Shown: positions 23,002 through 32,528 of the stretch, in pieces | Layout of the letters: every line of letters begins with the position of its first letter | Numbering within the stretch: the first letter of the stretch is position 1 | Assembly: GCA_028751875.1 (NCBI GenBank) | Contig: CM054165.1 | Location: forward strand, 27,282,589-27,346,588 | DNA from: Rapana venosa | Taxonomy: Eukaryota; Mollusca; Gastropoda; Neogastropoda; Muricidae | Length of the DNA: 64,000 bases | Direction: 5' to 3' | Notes under the pieces: generated by a model | What the model was told of the DNA's origin: nothing | The model's database searches: none | The model's input: only the letters and a program-made list of their open reading frames with translations | Program-made: the position numbers and the translations under genes

Positions 23002-23190
23002 GCAAAGACGTCACACGACGGTTAACATGGTTCACATCATTAGTGGTGTCATCTGCAAATTGCCAAAGACTTCACACGAGGTACATGGGTTAACACGACT
23101 CATAGTGGTTGTCATCCTGCCTCTCATTGCATACAAAAGATTCCACACGAGTTACATGGTTTAACATCAATAGTGGTGTCGATCTGCAAA
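23002..23190. repeat. 60-67-bp minisatellite from RT region, copy 2
   Basis: Counterpart of 6628-6816, with three units carrying the FADDTT-coding segment of LINE-E on minus. Confidence 0.75.
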
Positions 23191-23364
23191 TAAACCACAG
23201 GAGCCTTTGTAAATAAGGGAAGATCATTAATGTCAATAGTATATAATAGGGGGACCCCCAGAATAGAACCCTGTGGGACTCTAAATGTATTGGGTAGAAA
23301 GGTCGAAAAATATTTATTTGACCATAAACTTGTTGTTGTCTGTTTGAAAGAAAAGATGTCAGTA
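23164..23364 (-). pseudogene. LINE-E RT motif B and FADD fragment, copy 2
   Basis: Counterpart of 6790-6990, with the same frameshifts. Confidence 0.6.
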
Positions 23365-23395
23365 TTTAAGGCACCAGAGGATAGTTTGGAATATA

Positions 23396-23484
23396 CAAGT
23401 CAAGTCAAGTCAAACCACTTTAATCATCCCATGAAGGGCATGTTACAATACTGTCAGGCACATTGATTACTTTAATCTGTCTCA
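23396..23484 (-). mobile_element. LINE 3' end with (TTGAC)n tail, copy 2
   Basis: Counterpart of 7022-7110. Confidence 0.5.
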
Positions 23485-23568
23485 CAAGGACACAAGAAAT
23501 ATACATTTCAGATTGTTATAAGCATTCCAAGGATAGCTTAAAATATTATCATCACAAACACAAACCCA

Positions 23569-23621
23569 GGTGCGCGCACAAACACACCACGTGTACACAC
23601 ACACAAACACAAACACACCGT

Positions 23622-23657
<36 letters not shown>

Positions 23658-23694
23658 ATTAACCACACCACACACAACACACACACACCAATGT
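23569..23694. repeat. (CA)n microsatellite, copy 2
   Basis: Same length and interruptions as 7195-7320. Confidence 0.95.
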
Positions 23695-24243
23695 AGGAAT
23701 ACAATGTTGTAAATTACCATTGATTGGAAAAAGATATAACTTTTTTTTTTTAAAAGCGTGCAGCACGTGCGCATTCACACAACATGCACTCCCCCATACA
23801 CACCAATATTTTGAACGCAGTTTAATCACAAATACACACACATGTCACCCATGCACCTTTATCTAGTAAAAGACATTAAAACACACACATACACAATTTA
23901 GAAATTCATTCTTGAAAGCCTAAAGCAAGGATAACAGGTGTACTTATTTTCATTACACACCACTCACACACAAACACCCTCGCACACGACACTAAGGAGG
24001 TATATCAGAGAAATGTAAAACTGTTTTGGTCAGTGCTGTTTGGGAATTTAAATTCGAAGACTACTGGAACAAAAGAATTTCTTTTCTAATTTGTTTTACT
24101 GTGCGTAGGCACCGAAGAAAAAACAGGTCTGAAGGCGACAACTGAAATCCGATGACATAGCATGAAAGGATCAGCCAAGATGGCAGTCGCTTTGTGCACA
24201 AGCTGTGATCGCAGTACGGCTCTTGAGAACTCATTGTTCTTTC

Positions 24244-24834
24244 CAATTATTTTCTGAGCAGATTCTAACAATTCTCGAAAAGACTATTTCTTGTTTTTAA
24301 CCTAGGGTTGTATGTATACCAACAGATGAAAGCAAAAAACTTAGAACAATCTCTTTGTAGGACTTGTAGAACAAGGAAAGGATCTTTTTGACACAAAATA
24401 ATGAGTTAAGCTTTCCTCAGAAATACATACGTTGATGTCCCCTTTTTGACAAAATAGCGTCAGTGTTAGTTCTCAGTTTTATTGTCATCAAAAAATAGTT
24501 CCAAGATACTTGTACTTCGAAAACTTTTCAACTTCTTGACTATGGATGGTAACATGCTCAGAATGTGTGACCGATCTTTCTGAAAATCGATAGGAAGATC
24601 TTTAGTTTTAGATACATTTAGCTCCAGATATGCCTCATCACACCAATTGACGAAATCAGTGAGGGCTGGACCATGGATTTTGGACCAGATCCAGATGAAG
24701 AGTAGACAAAAGAAGCCATGTCATTGGGCAAATTTTACAAGAAAGGAATTTTCATAGCTGCTTCTGCAATCATCTGTGTATAGATGTTACAGAAAGTGGC
24801 GAGAGGAACGCATCCCTGTGGAGAAACTGTAAAG
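24244..24834 (-). pseudogene. Rex1/Babar-like LINE RT fragment, copy 2
   Basis: Counterpart of 7870-8460. Confidence 0.6.
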
Positions 24835-24838
24835 GTTA

Positions 24839-24849
24839 AAAAAAAAAAA

Positions 24850-24920
<71 letters not shown>

Positions 24921-24951
24921 AAAAATAAAAAAAATAAAAAAAAAAAAAAAT
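24839..24951. repeat. Long poly-A tract, copy 2
   Basis: Same length as 8465-8577, shown by the unchanged 16374-bp offset on both sides. Confidence 0.95.
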
Positions 24952-25158
24952 TTTTCAAATCTAACCGATGAGATATCTTATTGGCAAAAACACACTGCGG
25001 TCTGTTAGTAGTTAAAAATCAATCAGTCAGTTGATAAGTCTACATCAATATTTTGAAAGGTATTTTGGGAAAAGAAGAAACATGAGGCTGCATTGTATTG
25101 AAAGCTGAACTAAAGTCAGCAAACAATATTCTAGGCATGGAGAGTCAGGTGCCTTCTA

Positions 25159-25974
25159 AGTAATAATAATAATTAATAATATATTGGAATTTATATAGCG
25201 CTGAATCTTGTAAAAAAACAACAAATCGAAGTGCTTGACTCAATCATTTACAAGGCATGCAATCTCCTTAAACATAATGAACAACAGATTTCAAAAACCA
25301 TGCGAGATGCAGTATGCACGATTATGCACGGCCAAACACGCCGCTCACACACACACGCACACACACACACGCAACACACACACACTCGGAACAAACCAAT
25401 TTAGAAGTGTGAAAATGTGGTTGAAAAGTAGTGACAGATATTGGGGGGGAAGTCTCAGGTAGGAAATAAGTGTGTTTTGAGGCTGGATTTGAAGGTATCA
25501 AGTGAAGGCTTTTGGCGAAGTGAAAGAGGGAGGTCATTCAGGTGGACGGACCGAAATAGAGAAGGAGCGATGGCCAACGGTGGTTTGTTTGATCTGGGTG
25601 TTCTGGAAAGGCACAAAGTTTCTGCGGTCTGAACGAAGGGAACGGGATGGAGTGTACAGATGAAGACAGTTACAGAGATGTAGGGGGTGCAGATTTGTAG
25701 AGACATATTGAAACAGAGGGTTATTGATTTTAGCTCCACGTCTTTGTGAGACAGGCAGCCAGTGAAGAGATCACAGAAGAGGAGGATGTGTTCAGATTTT
25801 TTTCTCCTCTAGGACCAGTCGAGCTGCAGAGTTTTGTATGCGTTGAAGAGAGTGGATAGATGTGTGGTAGGGCCAGCCAAAGAGAAATTACAGTAGTCTA
25901 AACGTGAAAGAATGAGAGATGTGACATGCTTGAAGTTGCATCAGTGGAAGATACTTGCGAATTGCGCTTATTAT
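25159..25974 (-). mobile_element. L2-like LINE 3' end, minus strand, copy 2
   Basis: Counterpart of 8785-9600, with the (ATT)n tail and AGCGCTATATAAATTCC at its left edge. Confidence 0.75.
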
Positions 25975-26233
25975 GCGGCCGTTATTGATAGTAGCAAGAC
26001 TGGCAGGTCTGGGCGAGTAATTTTTCATAGAGTGTGTGTTGGTCAAGAACTATCTCCTAAAACTTCACTGAGTTGGACAAAGGATATGACGTATTGCCGA
26101 ATTCTATTGCAATGCGCGTCCCTCTATCCATGCTGTAAAGTATCGAGGGTGCATTTGACACACACTCTGTATGCAAAAATTCATCACCCAGACCTGCAAG
26201 TCGTGCTTCTATAATTAAGGGCGTATTAGTGCA

Positions 26234-26984
26234 ATTCGAAAGTGCTGCTCACTGACGCAACATCAAAACTCGTGGCATATCTCATTCTTTCATGTCTGGG
26301 ACTATTGCAATTCTCTTTTGTTGTCTGCCAGCATTATCTATCCACTCCTTCAACGTATTCAAAACTCTGCAGCTTCGACTAGTCCTCAGAAAGAAAAAAT
26401 ATGAGCACATTACCCCTCTCTTTGCGATCTCTCCACTGGCTGCTGTGACACAAAGAATAAACTATTAAGATCAGTACTATCTGTTTCAAATGTCTCCACA
26501 ATACATCACCCTCCTAACCTCTGTGAATGTCTCCACCTGTACACCCCTTCTCAGTTCCCTTCGCTCTGCTGCAGATTCCTTGTGCTTACAAACACCTAGA
26601 TTCAAACCTGTCATGTTGGCCGTCGGCTCTTTCTCTGTTTCGGTACATCGATCTGGAATGCCTCCCGATCTCTCTGCGCAAAGGCCTTCTTGTTGCTCTT
26701 TTAAATCTGGCCTCAATACATATTTGTTTCAAACTAAGAATTTCCTCGCCTGTTTCATTTCATAGCTATCCCTGCTTTTCAACAGCAAATATTCCATCAC
26801 CCTGCCAAAGTGTATAAAGTGTCGTGTGTGTGTGTGTGTGTGTGCATTCTTGGACTTGTTAGAACTATTACTCGCTATTGGTTGCATGACTGTGTAAGAA
26901 TGAGTTGAGTGCAAGCGCTTTGATTTGTCTGTTGCAAGATTCAGCGCTATATAAATTCCATTTATTATTATTATTATTATTGAA
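26234..26984 (+). mobile_element. L2-like LINE 3' end, plus strand, copy 2
   Basis: Counterpart of 9860-10610. Confidence 0.75.
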
Positions 26985-27244
26985 AGTTTTGCGATTAGAA
27001 GAAAGTTGATGTTGGGTCCCTATGGCATGGCTTCGGTTTTTATCGGCATTAAGTTTTAACTTGTTCTTGAGTCATCCGGTTTTGAATGTCTTGAAGGCTG
27101 TAGGACAAATTTGTCAGGAGGGAAGGCAAGTTTTCAACAGTATAACTGCACTGAGCTGAGTATCTCGGCAAAGAAATGATTGATCAATAAGGTGGTGGTT
27201 TATTATATGTGAGAAGTGGTCAGTGTAGAGAGTAAGAGAACCAG
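26985..27244 (-). pseudogene. L2-like RT fragment, minus strand, copy 2
   Basis: Counterpart of 10611-10870. Confidence 0.55.
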
Positions 27245-27389
27245 GGCCCAGGACAATGGTTGCAAAACTTGTTCAAAATGAACTGTTTGGCATCTTCAAC
27301 ACCTCGTCCTGTTCTGTAGGCAACTGCTAGGTGGGTCATGGTCTTTCTCTGTAGCGGAAAGAAGGAGAGATTTTATGATCTTTTCTAAT

Positions 27390-28616
27390 GTTTTCATCAC
27401 AAGTTTCCTTATTAGCAGATTGTGGTCGATAACATCAAAAGCTTTTGCAAAATCTATGAAAAGAACTCCAGTAAATTCCTTTTTATTCACATTAACTAAC
27501 CATCTGTCTATAAGTTTTACAAGGGCAGTGTGGCATGAGTGTTTGCTCTGAACCCAGATGATTGGGGTGAATAATGGCTGTTTTCTTTTAAATGAGTATG
27601 TAGCATTTATTAATGTGTTTCTCTAATGGTTTTGAAAGGACAGATAGAATTCAGATGGGTCTATTAGTTAGAGGGGTCTGTTCGATCTCCTGTTTTATAC
27701 AAAGGAATAATTATCTTGCTTAAACATTATTTCGGAAATGTATTTTTCCTTATACAAAGATTAAAGATGTATGTGGAGTGTGTCTCAAGCTATAACTGGT
27801 GCAGCTTATTTCAGGATGTTACCATTCAGACATCTAGGCCACAAGGTGCTGTTTGCTTCATACTGGTGTTAAAGAAAGTAAATTACTTCATGCAAACTCA
27901 TACATGGAATTTTTAGACTTCGAGTTAATATCTTTTGTGGCTGCAGAAGGCTTCTAAGTCATTCAAGTCATTAGTTTTTGAGTTATTCTTTGGGTTATTA
28001 TTCGATATGAGGCTAGTTGCAAAGTGGTTGTTTAAGTCATCTGCAGAGATTTCATCTAAAACACTTTCTGTTTTATTTACGATTCTTTTTGGTTAAGATG
28101 GTTACAGCTTTCCATACAGACTTGCTGTCTTTTTTTTGTTGATAAGATCTTCCAAGTATTTCTTTTTTCAGCGCGTAGGTGGTAGGTTACATATTTTTTT
28201 GCTTTTTTATTCTTGATTCCTTCCTTTTTTCAAAGATAATCTCTTTTGTAAATATGTTTTTGTATTTCTTTTGTCAGACATGGAGGTTTTGATTGGTAGT
28301 TGACTCTTTTGGTTTGAAGTGGAGACATGCTTATTATAAATACTGTCAAAATATGTAACATAGTTCTCTGGACTGATTCGGGTCAGTACACTGATAATAT
28401 ACATGTTTTTAAAGGCGAATTTAAGACAAATCATTGACAGCGTGTATTTGAAAGTGGCCTGACTTGAGTAACGGATGATGCCCTGTGATGTAGATATCGG
28501 CTGTTTTATCAAACACGGAATGAACAAGGCCTTCACTAAAGGGAGGATGCGCTGATTACAGTACAGCACTTTTAACCTGATCACCCTGAAGGTCAACCCG
28601 GTACATCGTTTGTCCA
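27390..28616 (-). pseudogene. LINE-E linker and N-terminal RT, copy 2
   Basis: Counterpart of 11020-12250. Here RT motif A is readable in one frame (27296-27490, minus), with the LFIDFAKAFD core and then VIDHNLLIRKL. Copy 1 has extra A, G and TA bases at the same sites, so copy 2 is the better consensus. The element is still dead: motif B and the catalytic box are displaced to 23164-23364 by intervening repeats. Confidence 0.7.
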
Positions 28617-28644
28617 CTAATACTTTGTTTTGTCACTTGTAGTG

Positions 28645-30500
28645 AGATTCAGATTCAGAATATTTTATTGCCATTTAAGTCATGTAGACTTATTTGACAC
28701 AACAAAAACATCAATTATAATTATTATCTATTTTGGCTAAAAGTGATGTACACTAAAAACATGTTGCATTCTACTTCTCTTTTTCTCTTTTTTCAAAACA
28801 CCCATACACATATCTGATGATATCTGCTTGATATTTATCAACTGTGATTATGTCACTTAATCTATGTACACAGTTTTTGCGTTCTTTGTCTTTTGTTTTG
28901 ATTTTTAATAACAAATATTATTTCTGAGTTCATCATATAAAATAGATTCATTGAGTAAATGAAATTCATCTTCTATTTTGTTACAGTATCTACATTTTCT
29001 GTCCTCTCTGGATATATTTTGGTGCCTCCCTTTCTCTATCATTAAATTGTGAGAGCTTGTGCGAAATTTACAATACGTCTTCTTATGGGTTTTGTTTTCA
29101 TAGTTTATTAAGTATGGTTCCAGTCTGTATTCTTTGGCAGCATAATCATAAAACTTTAGTTTTGCAAACTCTTTCTTCTGGTAGATCCAAAATGTTTTAA
29201 ACATGTCCTCAAGCTTTCTTCTAACAGCATAACTCAACCGATGGACATTAAGAGTACTTTGGTTCTTCCAGACATGTTTGAATCCAATTGTGTACAGAAT
29301 ATTTTTCACTGTGTTGATCCATTTATCATGTGTATTCGTCTGATACATATAGTCGTATACTATTCTGATATAAGAGTCTGGTTTTGATTCTGTAAATGAA
29401 TCCAAAAGGATATTATCTGGCTTATGATTTTAAGGGTCAGTGGAAATCTTCCTAATTCACCCAAAGTGGGTAGTACTAATGCTTTTTTATGAACACCTAG
29501 TATTTGTTTACAAAATTTTACATGAAAATTCTCATACAAAAACTGATTGCATAAGCATGCCTTGAACAGTTTATTAATATGAAATTCTGTCTCCCCATTA
29601 AAACAAAAAGGAAACCAAACTTCTGCTCCATAGGTTAAAACAGGGGTTATCAATGAGTCGAATAAACGCATTATTATAGTAGTCTTTAAATTTTGTCCAT
29701 GAACTGCTCTTTTAAAGGCGTATATTGCTTTGTTGCTTTGTTTTACTAAATGTTCTTGTGTTGCTTGAAATTTCCCATTCTGATGAAAAACGACACCTAG
29801 ATACATTAAATAATGTAGAACTTAATGTATTTCCCTGATGTACCCCCTTTTTGACTATGATTTCATCTGTGTGTTTGCCTCGTATTTGTGTAAATATTGT
29901 TGCATTGAAATACATGTTTTTAATGACATTAAAAGTTTTTCCTGTTATTCCTATTTCATTTAACTTTATAAGAAGACCCTCGTGCCACACATTATCGAAA
30001 GCTTTCTGAAAATCTACAAAGCAGCAATAAAGTCTTTAAGTTTTTACTTTTAGTGCACTAATCTATTAAATTGTTAAGTAGAAGATATGGTCCGTTGTTC
30101 TGCATGCTTTTCTGAAACCACTTGTTCTCTGACAATACTATTGTTATTTTCTAAATATTCAAAATTCTAATGATTCAGTATTTGACAAAAAAAGTTTCCC
30201 AATAGTGTTTGTCAACGTTATTCCTCTGTAGTTTTCTGGTTGTATAGCATCTGTTTTAATAGATTGGGACATTCACTCCTACTTTTCCAGTCACAGGGTA
30301 TATTACCCTTTCTAATACTAAATTGAACATATTCCGCATTGTCTCTATAATATTAGACGAAACTGATTTGATAAATTCGTTTGTAATTCCATCTTTTCCA
30401 GGCGATTCATTATGTTTTAGCCTTTTGATTGTTTTTGTAATTTGTAATTTCCACCATTGTAATTTGCTTATCTAGGAATGGTTTTTTTTTGTTTTTGTTT
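28645..30500 (-). pseudogene. LINE-A: non-LTR retrotransposon ORF2, internally deleted
   Basis: This is a reverse-transcriptase retroelement on the minus strand. From 5' to 3' it shows an RT fragment with VKKGVHQGNTLSSTLFN (motif B, about 29830-29870), then a jump, a segment YLGVVFHQNGKF (about 29765-29806), LITPVLTYGAEVWFPF, and a C-terminal CRYC-x8-H-x4-S finger (last Cys changed to Ser; the sister copy has Cys). The 3' end has a hexamer tail at 28645. Compared with LINE-B, about 270 bp is missing at about 29804, removing the catalytic ADD box. The 5' side is cut at about 30490 by an RTE fragment. It is non-functional. Clade uncertain (CR1/I-like). Confidence 0.8.
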
Positions 30501-30509
30501 TTTTTTTGG

Positions 30510-30715
30510 TTGGGTTTACTCCCCACATGTGGCAGGTGGTACTGGGTTACATGGTTACCAGTAGCAGAGGGAGTCTCTGACCTGACCAGTAAAACCAAGG
30601 ACCGCGCCTTCTGTTGCTCATCAGGACAGATGTCGAAAGTATGCTACTGATGTAAAACGCAGCAAAATTTGCCCGAAAAAAATCTTGGCAAATTTAAACC
30701 AAAAAACCCCAAAAA
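30510..30715. mobile_element. RTE 5' fragment with inverted 5' segment, running into the gap
   Basis: Bases 30510-30586 match the RTE-1 5' region (59561-59637) in the same, minus, orientation. Bases 30595-30676 match the start of its ORF (about 59371-59453) in the opposite, plus, orientation. The fragment therefore changes orientation within about 10 bp and continues as a plus-strand RTE into the N gap. It interrupts LINE-A. Confidence 0.65.
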
Positions 30716-31215
30716 NNNNNNNNNNNNNNNNNNNNNNNNNNNNNNNNNNNNNNNNNNNNNNNNNNNNNNNNNNNNNNNNNNNNNNNNNNNNNNNNNNNNN
30801 NNNNNNNNNNNNNNNNNNNNNNNNNNNNNNNNNNNNNNNNNNNNNNNNNNNNNNNNNNNNNNNNNNNNNNNNNNNNNNNNNNNNNNNNNNNNNNNNNNNN
30901 NNNNNNNNNNNNNNNNNNNNNNNNNNNNNNNNNNNNNNNNNNNNNNNNNNNNNNNNNNNNNNNNNNNNNNNNNNNNNNNNNNNNNNNNNNNNNNNNNNNN
31001 NNNNNNNNNNNNNNNNNNNNNNNNNNNNNNNNNNNNNNNNNNNNNNNNNNNNNNNNNNNNNNNNNNNNNNNNNNNNNNNNNNNNNNNNNNNNNNNNNNNN
31101 NNNNNNNNNNNNNNNNNNNNNNNNNNNNNNNNNNNNNNNNNNNNNNNNNNNNNNNNNNNNNNNNNNNNNNNNNNNNNNNNNNNNNNNNNNNNNNNNNNNN
31201 NNNNNNNNNNNNNNN
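30716..31215. other. Assembly gap of 500 N
   Basis: Exactly 500 N. The same round length as the gap at 47538-48037 implies a placeholder at a scaffold join, not a measured size. Reading frames running through it are meaningless. Confidence 0.99.
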
Positions 31216-31326
31216 TCTTTTTTTCACTGTAAGTGATATTAGACGAAGGGAGACAGATAGGGAGAAATGTGGGAGAAAAGGATATGCTTATGTGTGACTG
31301 ACAGTTTGTTTTGTCACTTGTAGTGA

Positions 31327-31368
31327 GATTCAGATTCAGAATATTTTATTGCCATTTAAGTCCTGTAG
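31327..31368 (-). mobile_element. LINE-B 3' tail, split off by an RTE insertion
   Basis: This is the hexamer tail and AATATTTTATTGCC end of a LINE-A family element. Its outer flank (31305-31326, TTTGTTTTGTCACTTGTAGT) is identical to the flank outside LINE-A at 28624-28644. The element resumes at 32529. Confidence 0.85.
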
Positions 31369-32528
31369 ATCTTCGCATTGAAAACTCTCATGGAAAGATC
31401 CATCGAGGTCCAGAAAGACCTGTACCTCTGCTTCATTGACTACTCAAAAGCGTTCGACAAAGTACGACACTCCGACTTGTTTGATATTCTGGCAGGGCTA
31501 TACATCGACGGGAAAGATCTTCGAGTCCTCAGAAACATATATTGGGAACAGGAGGCAGCCATTAGGGTCGACAATAACATCAGTCAATATAGACCAATCT
31601 GCAGGGGTGTGAGGCAGGGCTGCGTTTCTCGCCCTGATTTATTTAATGTATATAGTGAAATAATTCTACGAAATATTGAGAATCATGAGGGAATTAGTGT
31701 AGGTGGCCACAACATCAACAACCTGAGATATGCAGATGACACATCCTTATCGCCGACTCTGAAAAAAAACTGCAAAAGATTTTAACAACAGTAACAGACG
31801 AAAGCGAAAAAAAGGATTACAGCTCAATGCAAAGAAGACAGAATGCATGGTGATCTCAAAAAAAAGCTGTTATACCACAATGCAACATAGCCTGAAAAGG
31901 AGAGAAAAATCAGACAAGTAACACCTTTAAAATACCTTGGTTGTACTATCAACCCAGACGGCAAGTGTGACACAGAAATCAAGAAGAGAATCGGTCAATC
32001 TAAAGGCAACTTTTTAACAACATGAAATGCATTTTTACCAACAGTAAGAAAAAGCTCAAGACAAAGATCCATGTTTTGAGAGCCTACGTATGGTCCATTC
32101 TTTGTACGGATGTGAGTGCTGGACCCTAGCCAAAGACACAGAACAGCGACTAGAAGCAGTGGAAATGTGGTTTGTCCGAGAATCATGAAAATCTCAAGGA
32201 CAAAAAGAAAAACTAATGCAGAAGTAATGGAAATGGCTGGGTACAAGAGATCCCTTCTCAACACCATCAGAGAAAGACAGCTCAAATTTTTCGGCCATAT
32301 AATCAGGGCTGACGGACTAGAGAAACTGTTATGGAGTGGCAAAATCTGTGGAAACAAGAGCAGAGGAAGACAACGCACAAAATTCACAGACAGCTTAAAC
32401 AAATTCGCAACGAATAAAGAGGGCACTAACAATGAGCTCATGAGAGGGACCGAGAACAGGGAAGAATGGAGAGCCATGATCGTCGATGTCTGCAGGACCA
32501 GACCGGACACTTGAAGAAGAAGAAGAAG
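31369..32528 (+). pseudogene. RTE-type LINE, 5'-truncated insertion inside LINE-B
   Basis: The plus-strand ORF (31378-31785) gives RTE-type RT motifs: LCFIDYSKAFDKV (motif A), RGVRQGCVSRPDLFNVY (motif B, with R for the usual L before the P) and LRYADDTSL (catalytic box, about 31726). Frameshifts follow (31785-32115), then the C-terminal RTE segment RQLKFFGHIIRADG and SRGRQRTKF (32116-32514). A (GAA)n tail ends the element directly against the resumed LINE-B 3' region at 32529. The 5' end is truncated before motif A. At most 3 bp (AGA) is shared at both edges, so no clear target duplication. Confidence 0.85.

Larger units (their letters stand above)
17371..28625. repeat. Large direct duplication, copy 2 (11.26 kb)
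   Basis: This is the second copy of 995-12259. Its right edge runs directly into the 21-bp flank and 3' tail of LINE-A at 28645, whereas copy 1 continues into unrelated sequence, so the duplicated unit is incomplete on this side. The same internal elements are present at +16374 or +16366. Confidence 0.95.

Noticed and set aside
30669..31236. Open frames of up to 187 codons across the gap
   Set aside because: They consist of N residues.
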